22,392 bases of DNA from Chloroflexota bacterium (GCA_021789355.1 JAJYJR010000026.1:1-22392); one strand, 5' to 3'. Shown: positions 1 to 7,167, numbered from the stretch's first letter. Program-made: numbers and translations. The notes: generated by a model not told the origin, from the letters alone.

Positions 1-217
1 AAACGAAGGGACGAACGAGGGGAGAGGGAGGCTTGGCCGGGGAAACGCGATTGTGCCGCGTACGTCTGAGCGTTCACGACGTGGACAGGGTCCCGGGAAG
101 TACGTAATGCGCGTCCGTCTCCACAACGCGCTGATCGTGGTTCAAAGGGCCGCTAGGTGTGATGTCAAGGCGTGATTCCACGCCATCGCTGCGCGTGATT
201 CCCATGCTTGAAGTTCA

Positions 218-1003
218 GTGGATTGGGTCCAGGCTGTCCGTAGCGTCCCACGCGACTGGACAGGGATCTCGGATGGCCCAGGCGGCCCAACCACACCCGA
301 GGCTCTGGGCTATACGGCCGAGTACGCAGCCCAGAAGCAGCAGTTCTTCAATGACCGGCTTACTCTCATGCTCTCCTCCGCCGCCCCCTTGAGCACAACA
401 GGTTCGCTGAGCGGCTGGGCGAGCGTCCACCAGAAGACGACCTACAACTGCCTTCCCGCTGTCGGCCAGTCGATCCTGAAGTACAACTTCGGCTCGAGCT
501 GGGTCAGCCCCTCCGTCGCCGCGAAGCAGGGCACTGCGGCGCACGAGCCAGGCGCCATTACCACTGCGATGGAAACGACGACCGTTGGCACGAACGACGG
601 GACCGCATTCTCTTGGATCAATTCCCAGTTCTCGGCCGCTGGATCGCTCTTCCGATACGTTCCTACGAACAGTGCAACTTTGGCGAGCTTCGAGAACTAC
701 ACCACGACCGAGATCAACGCATCGATGCAGATGCTGTACGTCCGAGTCGATCTGACGAGCACCCACTATGCTTGGCACCAAACGACGCCTGCACAGCATG
801 CGACTGGTGCCGTCGCCTTCTCTGGGTCCGGTGCATACACGACGATTGACGACCCGTTTACACACCTCTCCGGATCGACGTGTGTCGCCTCTCCCTACAC
901 GTCGTCGAACGACTACTCCTGCAACTGGGCCAACTACTCATCGAATGAGTACTACCTTGCCAAGGACGTCGTCCGCTACGGCCTTCAGCCGATGTACTTC
1001 TAG
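218..1003 (+). CDS. C39-like cysteine peptidase-fold protein, apparently without signal peptide
   Basis: A 261-aa protein starting at GTG 218; an in-frame stop lies two codons upstream, so no longer version exists in this frame. Residues 72-82 read Q-K-T-T-Y-N-C-L-P-A-V, matching the oxyanion Gln and nucleophile Cys (C78) of C39/papain-like peptidases. H194 with D211-D212-P213 fits the later His and Asp/Asn of the same fold (xHxxGAVAFSG...IDDP). The Ser/Thr/Tyr/Asn-rich composition and two late cysteines (C222, C235) suggest an exported domain, yet no hydrophobic leader is present. The N-terminus may be lost, lie in another frame, or the start may be misjudged. The propeller lipoprotein gene follows after six bases, so the two are probably cotranscribed. 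The G+C content is visibly lower than downstream (32 of 60 bases in 661-720). The fold call is by motif only; the substrate is unknown. Confidence 0.6.
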   Translation: MDWVQAVRSVPRDWTGISDGPGGPTTPEALGYTAEYAAQKQQFFNDRLTLMLSSAAPLSTTGSLSGWASVHQKTTYNCLPAVGQSILKYNFGSSWVSPSVAAKQGTAAHEPGAITTAMETTTVGTNDGTAFSWINSQFSAAGSLFRYVPTNSATLASFENYTTTEINASMQMLYVRVDLTSTHYAWHQTTPAQHATGAVAFSGSGAYTTIDDPFTHLSGSTCVASPYTSSNDYSCNWANYSSNEYYLAKDVVRYGLQPMYF

Positions 1004-1009
1004 GTAACC

Positions 1010-2269
1010 GTGCCACGCCATCCCAGAGCCTTGGCTCTGTTCGTTGTCACGACGCTTGTCGGCTGCTCTTCAGCGCCGACAAGCGTCCCATCTCCATCTT
1101 CTGCAGCGGTGGGGACCCCGGCGCTCGCGGGCTCGCCAGCGAGCAACAGTTCGTCGCCTGCCGCCACCCTCGCTGCGCCGTATCCAATCGTCCAGCTCGA
1201 CAGTTCAGCGATTCGTAGTGTGCACTTGCCGTCGGGCTTCCAGGTTCACCGCATGAGCGGATGGGGTGCCCGGGTCGTGTTCGACACCATGGGATACGGC
1301 GACGAGACGCACACGCTCGGACGATCGATCTACCTGCTCGACCTGGAATCGGGGGCGGTTGAACCGATCGCAACGGCTGCCGGAGGCGACGCCGCCTGGA
1401 CGCCACGGATCAGCGGCGACTACGTCGCCTGGGTCGAGTGGCACTACGCCGACAACACCGTCTTGCGAGGTGCCTTGACGTGGCGGATCGTCGCCATGGA
1501 TCTGCGCGACCGCCATTCCTGGACCGTCGCGTCGGCCGTCAACACACGCCTCGAGGGCGGAGCCGGCGTCCCGCCCGCCCTCGACGTCAGCGGATCACAG
1601 ATCGCCTACGCGGTCGAGTCCCCGACTCCGGACCGTCCGTGGGGTTGGACAATCCTCGTTCGAACCCTTCCCTCGAACGAGCTTGTTCGCCGGATCGAGA
1701 CCGCCGAGGACCTGTACGCGCTGGCGCTTTCCGATGGAGCGGTCGCCTACAGCGAGGGCCTCGTCGACACGCAGCTGAGCTTCAAGTACAAGACGCGGCT
1801 CATGGTCTCGACCGTGGCCCAGCCGAGCCCGCGTCGGGTCGCCGCCGACGCGTTCGAACTCGCCATGGACGGGCCTCGCCTTGCCTGGGTAGATGATCGC
1901 GCGGCCAGCCAGGGCGGGATCGGGCTGGCGCAGTATCCGAGGATCTACTCGACGCTCCTTGGTGACCCGTCCCCGGAGCCCCTGAGCGCGCCCCCCGACG
2001 GCGTGTCCGTGAGGAGCTCGTCGTGGCCGTCGGCGGGCGACGGCCTGGTGGCCTGGTCAGACAACCAGGACACGCCGGCGCGCGGGCAGCCGGTCGGTGC
2101 GCATCTGGTGGTGTGGAGCGCGGCCACCGGACGGGCGACCCAGCTAGAGCCGACCGCCGGCATGATCCTCTCGGCGGTCGGTCAGGGCTGGCTGGTCTGG
2201 TACGACGACCGCGGGCTGCCCGATACCTACTTCGCTGGGCTTCCCATCGGGCTGACGGGCTTACGCTGA
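1010..2269 (+). CDS. Secreted lipoprotein with TolB/WD40-like beta-propeller repeats
   Basis: A 419-aa protein starting at GTG 1010. The N-terminus has basic residues, a hydrophobic stretch and a lipobox LVGC with the lipidated Cys at 19, then a Ser/Pro/Ala-rich linker to about residue 58. From about residue 80 a short motif recurs roughly every 50 residues: small-Gly-x-x-[VI]-[AV]-[WYF]-x-[DE]. Examples are GARVVFD (about 86), GDYVAWVE (136), GSQIAYAVE (195), GAVAYSE (243), GPRLAWVDD (288), GLVAWSD (345) and GWLVWYDD (393). Seven copies suggest a seven-bladed propeller like the TolB/PD40 class. It probably sits outside the membrane and binds a ligand or partner; no catalytic residues stand out. 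The upstream C39-like protein is a likely partner because the genes are six bases apart. Confidence 0.72.
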   Translation: MPRHPRALALFVVTTLVGCSSAPTSVPSPSSAAVGTPALAGSPASNSSSPAATLAAPYPIVQLDSSAIRSVHLPSGFQVHRMSGWGARVVFDTMGYGDETHTLGRSIYLLDLESGAVEPIATAAGGDAAWTPRISGDYVAWVEWHYADNTVLRGALTWRIVAMDLRDRHSWTVASAVNTRLEGGAGVPPALDVSGSQIAYAVESPTPDRPWGWTILVRTLPSNELVRRIETAEDLYALALSDGAVAYSEGLVDTQLSFKYKTRLMVSTVAQPSPRRVAADAFELAMDGPRLAWVDDRAASQGGIGLAQYPRIYSTLLGDPSPEPLSAPPDGVSVRSSSWPSAGDGLVAWSDNQDTPARGQPVGAHLVVWSAATGRATQLEPTAGMILSAVGQGWLVWYDDRGLPDTYFAGLPIGLTGLR

Positions 2270-2343
2270 AGTTTTCCCTACTTCCGCCTGCGACGCGGTT
2301 CGGCGAGCTGCAGGGCGTCCAGGCGAACCGGCCCAACTTCAGG

Positions 2344-2730
2344 GTGGCGCGCCTCCTGGCCCTGCGCCACGGCGCGAGCGGCTTCGTCCTGAAGACCGCT
2401 CCGACCGCGGAGATCCTCGACGCGATCCGCCGGGTCGCGGAGGGCGGTGTCGCGTTCCCGGCCGAGCTCCTGCTGGCCGTGCAGCGTTCGGGCTGGACGC
2501 CGCTGAGCCCGCGCGATCGGCGCCTGATCGAGCAGTTGCTGGACGGTCGCACCAACGACGAGATCGCGCTCGCGCTGGGCGTGACCCGCAAGACGATCGA
2601 GGCGCATCTCGGGCGGCTCTTCGAGCGCTTCGGCGTCGCGAGCCGTACAGAGCTCGCCGTGCGTGCAGAGCGTGAGGGCTGGCTGGGCGTTCCGACAAAG
2701 CCAGGTTCGCCGCTGGGGCCGGGGCGGTGA
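2344..2730 (+). pseudogene. 5'-truncated NarL/LuxR-family response regulator
   Basis: The frame from GTG 2344 gives 128 aa. Residues 1-45 are the end of a receiver domain: an RHGASGFVLK segment carrying the conserved Lys, then the last helix DAIRRVAEGG. Residues 53-114 are a complete LuxR/GerE helix-turn-helix (LSPRDRRLIEQLLDG, NDEIALALGV, KTIEAHLGRLFERFGV, SRTELA). The first 70-80 residues of the receiver, including the phospho-acceptor Asp and acidic pocket, are missing. The open frame continues upstream into the end of the lipoprotein gene, but that sequence is not receiver-like, so the break lies near 2270-2344. No sensor kinase is nearby. It is most likely a remnant left by a deletion or rearrangement; a short constitutive DNA-binding protein is less likely. 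Confidence 0.7.
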
Positions 2731-2761
2731 ACGGCCCGGCGGACCGCCGCGCTCCGCTGCG

Positions 2762-2779
2762 GACTCCCGACGAGGAGTC
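2762..2779. terminator. Hairpin after the response-regulator remnant
   Basis: A perfect 6-bp inverted repeat, GACTCC and GGAGTC, with a 6-nt loop lies 31 bases past the remnant's stop codon and upstream of the vapB promoter. There is no T-run, so it is only a terminator-like structure. Confidence 0.35.
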
Positions 2780-2807
2780 GCGCTCGCCCAGAAGAGCCCT
2801 CGAGCGG

Positions 2808-2816
2808 TGCTAGTAT
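2808..2816 (+). promoter_or_regulatory. Extended -10 promoter for vapBC, probably leaderless
   Basis: TGCTAGTAT is an extended -10 (TG, one base, then TAGTAT at 2811-2816, five of six matching TATAAT). It ends six bases before the vapB ATG at 2823, so transcription would start at or within a base or two of the start codon. No good -35 hexamer is present at the usual distance, as is common with extended -10 promoters, and there is no Shine-Dalgarno sequence before the ATG. Confidence 0.5.
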
Positions 2817-2822
2817 GCGCGT

Positions 2823-3089
2823 ATGAAGCGCACCACCATCAGCCTTCCAGACGAGCTCGCCGCGGCCCTGGAGCGGGAAGCGCAGCGCCGGCGGGTACCC
2901 GTGTCCCAGGTCGCGCGCGAGGCGATCGAAGCTCGACTTGGACGTGGCGCCGGCGGACGCCGTGAACTCCCGTTCGCGGCGCTCGGCCGCAGCGGCCACC
3001 GCTCGACGGCCCGCGACGTGGAGGCCATCCTCGATCAGGAGTGGGGCCCTGATCGGGAAGATGGACGACCGGCCGTTCCACGACCGTGA
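2823..3089 (+). CDS. vapB: VapB-type ribbon-helix-helix antitoxin
   Basis: An 88-aa protein. The N-terminus, MKRTTISLPDELAAALE followed by RRRVPVSQVAREAIEARL, is a ribbon-helix-helix DNA-binding domain: strand KRTTISLP, then two helices. The C-terminal half contains RSGHRSTARDVEAILDQEWG, the usual toxin-wrapping segment of VapB antitoxins. The toxin gene starts 21 bases downstream. By family, the antitoxin blocks the PIN nuclease and, together with it, represses its own promoter. The -10 sits directly before the start codon, so binding there would occlude the polymerase. Confidence 0.85.
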   Translation: MKRTTISLPDELAAALEREAQRRRVPVSQVAREAIEARLGRGAGGRRELPFAALGRSGHRSTARDVEAILDQEWGPDREDGRPAVPRP

Positions 3090-3110
3090 TCGTCGACGCA
3101 CGGCCAATCG

Positions 3111-3521
3111 ATGATCGCGATCGTTGACTCCGGCCCGCTGTACGCGGCAGTCGACGCCGACGACGACGACCACGCTCGCTGTCTGGAGGTGCTGCAGCGC
3201 GTCGATCTCGATCTGGTTGTCCCGGCGCTCGTCGTCGCCGAGGTCACGTATCTCGTCGGCCGGCGGCTGGGCCCGGACACCGAAGCCGCGTTCCTGCGCG
3301 GCCTGACCACCCTCGAGGTCGAGGCGCCGATCGTGGAGGACTGGCCACTCATCGCGGACCTCGTCGAGCGGTACGGAGACTTCCCGCTCGGCGGCACCGA
3401 TGCCTCCGTCGCCGTCCTGGCGGACCGCCTCGGCACCGACCTGATCGTGACGCTCGACCGGCGCCATTTCGGCGCGGTCCGCTCGTCCGCGGGGCGCTCG
3501 TTCCGATTACTCCCGGATTGA
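3111..3521 (+). CDS. vapC: VapC-type PIN-domain ribonuclease toxin
   Basis: A 136-aa protein of normal length for VapC. The PIN-domain acidic residues are in place: D6 (MIAIVDSGPL), E44 (VVAEVTYLV), D97 (GGTDASVAVLAD) and D116 (IVTLDRRHF). These bind Mg2+ and cut RNA; VapC toxins typically cleave tRNA or a 23S rRNA loop, but the target cannot be read from sequence. The ATG at 3111 has a weak Shine-Dalgarno sequence, so translation may depend on coupling to vapB. The active site looks intact. Confidence 0.88.
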   Translation: MIAIVDSGPLYAAVDADDDDHARCLEVLQRVDLDLVVPALVVAEVTYLVGRRLGPDTEAAFLRGLTTLEVEAPIVEDWPLIADLVERYGDFPLGGTDASVAVLADRLGTDLIVTLDRRHFGAVRSSAGRSFRLLPD

Positions 3522-3542
3522 AGCCCTGGCTCTCTGGCGTGT

Positions 3543-3559
3543 CGACGGCAGCGCCGTCG
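3543..3559. terminator. Perfect hairpin between the convergent vapC and ATPase operons
   Basis: CGACGGC, loop AGC, GCCGTCG is a perfect 7-bp stem. It lies in the 59-base gap between the end of vapC (+) and the end of the six-gene operon (-), so it could serve as a bidirectional terminator. It has no T-run. Confidence 0.45.
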
Positions 3560-3580
3560 CGAAGATCCGAAGACGAGCGG

Positions 3581-3922
3581 TCAGTGGATGTGCGGCGCCT
3601 GCTCCAGGACCTCGTGCTCGCGCAGGAAGCGGACGCGGAACCCCTCCAGGTCCCCGACAGCGTAGGGCAGCAACCGCAGGCCGATGGTGGTGTTCATGAG
3701 GGGAATACCCAGCATCTCGCCCAGGATCAGCACGTCGAACGCGTCGCGATGCCGCTGCGCCTCGACCATCGACTCGTGGTAGGAGTCGTAGAGGGCGAGG
3801 CCCCACAGGACGTCACGCGCAGCGCCGATGGCTCGGCGCAGGCGTCCGCGATCCGGGCCGGCGTGCTCGCCAGCCGGTGCGGAGATCGTCCGGAGACGTA
3901 GCAGCCTCTGGCCCTGGCTCAT
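3581..3922 (-). CDS. Small LGxMLGIP-motif protein, last gene of the ArsA-pair operon
   Basis: A 113-aa protein of unrecognised family. The start at 3922 is chosen because its ATG overlaps the upstream stop (ATGA). The first 35 residues are basic and probably flexible. From about residue 36 it parallels the first gene of the operon (7167-7439): both have LGxMLGIP (here LGEMLGIPLM, about 74-83), then LRLLPYAV (about 88-95) and a closing RVxxxRE segment. Between RHRDAFDVLIL and PYAV lies a moderately hydrophobic stretch that could lie on a membrane or pack against a partner. Its position downstream of two ArsA-like ATPases suggests a partner or client of the pair. No catalytic motif is seen. Confidence 0.8.
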   Translation of the reverse strand: MSQGQRLLRLRTISAPAGEHAGPDRGRLRRAIGAARDVLWGLALYDSYHESMVEAQRHRDAFDVLILGEMLGIPLMNTTIGLRLLPYAVGDLEGFRVRFLREHEVLEQAPHIH

Positions 3923-4386
3923 ACGGCCGATCCTCGATGCGCCGAATTCAGCGCGGCCACGACCTCCCGGCGAATGGCGGGCACGTCGTCCAGCGGCGCA
4001 TCCAGCCGCCGGCCCTCGAGGAACACGCCCACGCCGGAGGCGGGCAGTCGGTGCCGGAGGGACAGCCAGAGCCCCCTGGGTGATGCGGTGCCGGTGGCGA
4101 CGACGGCGACGCGCCCACCGAACTCGCCCAGGATCGACGCGAACAGCTCGCCGGCCGCCTCGTGCACCGCCAGCACGTCCGGTGGGTAGTCGCGGAGCTG
4201 ATCCTGGTCGGCCGACGCGCCGGCCCGCGCCAGCTCGCCGGTCATGCACCGGCTGGCGCAGACGCTGAAGAGCTCGGGGAAGAGCCCGACCAGCTCGAGC
4301 CGGAGCGGACGGCCGGTGGTGCCCCGCGCGCCAACCGTGCCTGTGCCGGGGCGCCCGCGGTGGTCGCGGCCAATCGGTCCGTTCAT
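3919..4386 (-). CDS. Unknown protein with CxxxC pair, possibly thioredoxin-fold and ArsD-like
   Basis: A 155-aa protein whose ATG at 4386 overlaps the preceding stop (TGATG); its own stop overlaps the next start. The first 27 residues are Gly/Arg-rich. A hydrophobic strand, LRLELVGLFPELF (29-40), leads into C43-A-S-R-C47, followed by helices (QLRDYPPDVLAVHEAAGELFASILGEF), a strand (RVAVVATGT, 92-100), SPRGLWLSLRHRL, and VGVFLEGRRLD (119-129). The order strand, Cys pair, helices, strand, helix, strand with a Gly-Arg turn resembles thioredoxin-like proteins such as ArsD, the metallochaperone that serves ArsA. That fold call is inference: spacing differs from classic CxxC and I do not recognise the family. 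Redox or metal binding by C43/C47 is plausible. Confidence 0.75.
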   Translation of the reverse strand: MNGPIGRDHRGRPGTGTVGARGTTGRPLRLELVGLFPELFSVCASRCMTGELARAGASADQDQLRDYPPDVLAVHEAAGELFASILGEFGGRVAVVATGTASPRGLWLSLRHRLPASGVGVFLEGRRLDAPLDDVPAIRREVVAALNSAHRGSAV

Positions 4387-4949
4387 CAGTGGCACCCCAG
4401 GTGCTCGACCACCGGCACGAGCGCGTCGATCTCGGTCGCGCCGCACGCGCCCACGAGCTCCACCGACAAGACCCGGCCCGTGTGCTGGCAGGGGATCCAG
4501 GCGCGCGCCCAGTGCACCGTGCGCCTTGGCAGCAGGCCCCGGGTCCCTGACCCTCTCCACAGCCGGGCCTCGTGGCCGTTCAGCTCCACCATCCCGGCAT
4601 CCGCGGGGATCGACGGCGGCGGCGCCGGCCGCCGTCCGCTGCTCGCCCATGGGGCGATCCGCAGGTGCAGCTCGACGTGCAGGAGCGGCTCCGCTCGCCG
4701 GAGGATGTAGTCGGCGCTGCCGGCGGTCACCCAGCCGCTGCCGCCCCAGTCGCGGCTGCGGTCCACCTCCGGCGGCGACACGCCCGGCATCAGGCGCCAG
4801 GGCTCTGGTAGCTCCAGGTTCCCGAAGTTCGTGGGGCCCATCAGCAGGTTGGTCGCGCCGAGCACGACCTGCGTGGCGGGCACGGACGCCGGGGCCACGT
4901 CAGGTGCGTCGGCGTCCGGTGGACACCCATCGAGTGCGACGCCCGCCAT
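4386..4949 (-). CDS. Unknown 187-aa protein in the ArsA-pair operon
   Basis: The ATG at 4949 overlaps the stop of the second ATPase gene (TGATG), and its own stop overlaps the next start in the same way. I do not recognise the family. There is no signal peptide or membrane segment. Residues 1-25 are Ala/Pro/Asp-rich. The middle contains short aromatic segments (NFGNLELPEPWRL, SGWVTAGSADYILRR) and a beta-looking stretch LLHVELHLRI. The C-terminal part reads VELNGHEARLWRG, then VHWARAWIPCQHTGRVLSVELVGACG and DALVPVVEHLGCH. That pattern of strands ending in a helix is loosely like DUF4367-type domains. Three of its four cysteines (C154, C169, C186) fall in the last 35 residues, so metal binding or redox chemistry is conceivable. 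Confidence 0.78.
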   Translation of the reverse strand: MAGVALDGCPPDADAPDVAPASVPATQVVLGATNLLMGPTNFGNLELPEPWRLMPGVSPPEVDRSRDWGGSGWVTAGSADYILRRAEPLLHVELHLRIAPWASSGRRPAPPPSIPADAGMVELNGHEARLWRGSGTRGLLPRRTVHWARAWIPCQHTGRVLSVELVGACGATEIDALVPVVEHLGCH

Positions 4950-6133
4950 CACGCGCCCGCCCCCGCGATCGCCCGCCAGGAATCGGGGACGAAGCGAAGC
5001 AGGTCGTCCGTCACCTGCGCCACCGACGCCACCGAGTTCACCTCGTCGGGATACTGCGGAATGAACGCCCGAACGTGCTGCCCGAGGTCCGCGCGGATCT
5101 GATCGAGGTACCCCAGCTGCTCCTGGTATCGGTTGCGCACGTAGTCCGCGGCGTGGACGCCACCCGCGCCGTCCGCCGCCGCGCCGCCGACCACCCCCGC
5201 CGCCTGCGCCATTCCCCCTGCGCCCAGCAGCTCGGGCTGGAGCACCTGGTTCACGATCACCCCGCCCATCGGGATGTCGTACGCCTGGACCATCGTGATG
5301 AAGCGCTTGACCACGCTGATCGGCAGACTCAGCGGCAGCGTCACGAAGAAGAACGCTGTCTTCTCCGGGTCCGTCAGCAGCGTCTTCACCTGGGTGAAGC
5401 GCTCGTTCATGTCGAGCAGGTCGGCCATCAGCGGGTCCCGGGCGACCTCCTCCATCACCCGCTCCTTGCGGAACGAGAGCTGGACCCGCATGCCCAGCGC
5501 CTCCTTGCGCGAGTCGATCATGCGGGCCAGCCACAGGCCGTAGATCTTGGAGAGCCCGATCAGCCGGACCGCGTTGGCCACCGCGGCCGTGTCGAACACG
5601 ATCCGCTCGTACTCGCGCCCTTCCTTGAGCATGATCTCCATCATCTTGTCGAACATCGCCGATTCCTCGAACGCGGGGTTCGTCACCGCGATCTCGACGA
5701 ACGGCTTCGCGTCGACCGGGATGTCGGCCCACTTGAGGAACTCCCGCACGCGCGACCCGATGTTGTCGCGGTAGCGGGCGACGATCTCGTCGGCCTCGAC
5801 CTCGATCGCATCGAGGTTGGGCACCCCCTCGACCGGTTCGATCCGCCCGGAGGCCAGGCGCTTCTGCCCGAAGAGGCTTGCCAGCGAGTGGACGGGATTG
5901 AGCGACGCGACGAGGGTGTGGCGCCCTTCGCGCGCGGTGAGCGAGGCGATCGAGGCGGCCGCGACGGTCTTGCCCACGCCGCCCTTCCCGCCAGTGAAGA
6001 CGAACCGCAGGTCCGGGTGCGAGGCGAAGAACGACGCCAGGTCGGCCGCCATGTCCGGTCGGTCCGCCCCTCCCGTCGGCAGCCGGTCCCTCGGCGCATC
6101 GACGGGCCGGTCCGCCGGCCACCCGCCGGTCAT
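4949..6133 (-). CDS. ArsA/Get3-like ATPase with degenerate switch I
   Basis: A 394-aa SIMIBI-class P-loop protein of the ArsA/TRC40 family. The ATG at 6133 overlaps the preceding stop (ATGA). The deviant Walker A is intact at 49-56 (GKGGVGKT, signature Lys K50). The family segment STDPAHSLSD is SLNPVHSLAS here (77-86), so the catalytic aspartate, equivalent to yeast Get3 D57, is Asn79. The switch II segment is FDTAAVANAVRL (180-191), keeping Asp181 but lacking the TGH step. The adenine-side motif VNQV is present (about 294-297). An Ala/Gly-rich insert (about 304-327) occupies the region where Get3 carries its CxxC, and no such cysteines exist. It may bind ATP while hydrolysing poorly and act as the regulatory half of a heterodimer with the upstream ATPase. 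Confidence 0.9.
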   Translation of the reverse strand: MTGGWPADRPVDAPRDRLPTGGADRPDMAADLASFFASHPDLRFVFTGGKGGVGKTVAAASIASLTAREGRHTLVASLNPVHSLASLFGQKRLASGRIEPVEGVPNLDAIEVEADEIVARYRDNIGSRVREFLKWADIPVDAKPFVEIAVTNPAFEESAMFDKMMEIMLKEGREYERIVFDTAAVANAVRLIGLSKIYGLWLARMIDSRKEALGMRVQLSFRKERVMEEVARDPLMADLLDMNERFTQVKTLLTDPEKTAFFFVTLPLSLPISVVKRFITMVQAYDIPMGGVIVNQVLQPELLGAGGMAQAAGVVGGAAADGAGGVHAADYVRNRYQEQLGYLDQIRADLGQHVRAFIPQYPDEVNSVASVAQVTDDLLRFVPDSWRAIAGAGA

Positions 6134-7167
6134 CGTGCCGCCCCCGGCGCCGCGTCGAAGAGCCGGCGCACCGGATCGGGCGGGTCCATGAGCACCCGCG
6201 ACGCGGCCTCGATCATCTCCATGCCCTTCGGTTCCCGGGGAAACATCGGCATCGCCGCCACCACCTTGTCCCCGAACAGCCGGCGGATCTCGGCCAGGTT
6301 CCCTTGCTGCATCCCGATCCGGTTCCGCAAGAACTCCGGCAGGTCCGAATCGGTGAGCAGGTCGGCGGGATACACCTGGTTCACGATGAGGCCGCTCATC
6401 TCGATGTTCAGGTCGGAGAACATCCGCAGCGCCCGCCCCGTGTCCACGATCGCCATCTGCTCGGGGATCAGCACCATGAAGAACGCCGTCCGGCGGCGAT
6501 CCGTGATGAGGTCCGTGAACGTGGTGACCTGGCGCTTGATGTCCAGCAGCTCGTGGAGCACCGCGTCCTCGGTGCGCTCCTTGCCGCCCCCCTTGAGGGT
6601 GGCCGCCACCGCCTCGTACTCGGCCACCTTCTCGCGGGTCTCGGTGATCTTCTCGACCCACTTCGAAAGGATGTCGGCCATGGCCACCATGCGGACGCCG
6701 TGCCCGAAGGGGGGCATGTCGAAGATGTAGAGCTCGTACTCGCGCGCCGCGACCAGCTCCGCCATCGCGTCGTAGGTGGCCGACTCGTACATCGCCGGCT
6801 CGGCCGAGGTGGATTCGATGTACTCGTCGATCTCCTCCGGCACGCGGTCGAGCCCGTACATGTCCCGGATCTTGGCCCGCACCTGCTCCTGGTAATCGTG
6901 GACGCGACGGTCGGCGTCGATCTCGACCACGTGCAGGTTGGGGCGCAGCTCCACCACGCCCTTGCCGAAGATGTCCGCCTCGAAGATGTCGGACAGCGAG
7001 GCCTGTGGGTCGGTGGAGAAGCACAGCGTCTTCTTCCCCTCGACCTGGCTCATGTGCCAGGCCAGCGCGGCAGAAGACGTCGTCTTGCCCAGGCCCCCCT
7101 TTCCCGCCAGGATCACGATCTCCGGGTTCGAGCCCCGGGACCGGAAGTAGTGGCCCAGGCCCTGCAT
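6130..7167 (-). CDS. ArsA/Get3-like ATPase, catalytic residues intact
   Basis: A 345-aa protein. The ATG at 7167 overlaps the stop of the small first gene (TGATG). Deviant Walker A at 22-30 (GKGGLGKTT); STDPQASLSDIF at 51-62 keeps the catalytic Asp53; switch II FDMPPFGHGVRM (149-160) keeps Asp150 and the GH step; IVNQV lies at 261-265. No Get3-type CxxC and no arsenite-binding cysteines are seen, so neither arsenite pumping nor canonical tail-anchor insertion is indicated. Family members use nucleotide-driven opening and closing of a dimer to move a client. Paired ArsA-like proteins also occur in actinobacteria (Rv3679/Rv3680 in Mycobacterium tuberculosis). The long charged helical region at 170-225 lies where family members place their client-binding helices. 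Confidence 0.92.
   Translation of the reverse strand: MQGLGHYFRSRGSNPEIVILAGKGGLGKTTSSAALAWHMSQVEGKKTLCFSTDPQASLSDIFEADIFGKGVVELRPNLHVVEIDADRRVHDYQEQVRAKIRDMYGLDRVPEEIDEYIESTSAEPAMYESATYDAMAELVAAREYELYIFDMPPFGHGVRMVAMADILSKWVEKITETREKVAEYEAVAATLKGGGKERTEDAVLHELLDIKRQVTTFTDLITDRRRTAFFMVLIPEQMAIVDTGRALRMFSDLNIEMSGLIVNQVYPADLLTDSDLPEFLRNRIGMQQGNLAEIRRLFGDKVVAAMPMFPREPKGMEMIEAASRVLMDPPDPVRRLFDAAPGAAR

Noticed and set aside
1..217. Signal peptide for the C39-like protein in another frame upstream
   Set aside because: No hydrophobic leader-like segment is evident in the three plus frames of this stretch, so a frameshift explanation could not be supported.
3086..3127. GTG at 3086 overlapping the vapB stop (GTGA), reading VIVDA like a VapC start
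   Set aside because: The frame stops after 13 codons; the intact PIN domain begins at ATG 3111 in another frame.
2823..3521. Mobile-element or defence-island boundary around vapBC
   Set aside because: No integrase, transposase, terminal repeats or attachment-site duplication was seen.
4244..6730. Very long plus-strand open frame (828 codons) across the ATPase operon
   Set aside because: It is antisense to clear ArsA-family genes and has Arg/His/Asp-rich, non-protein-like composition, as expected for shadows in high-G+C DNA.
4949..7167. Arsenite-resistance (ars) operon
   Set aside because: No ArsB, ArsR or ArsC neighbour, and the ATPases lack metalloid-binding cysteines.
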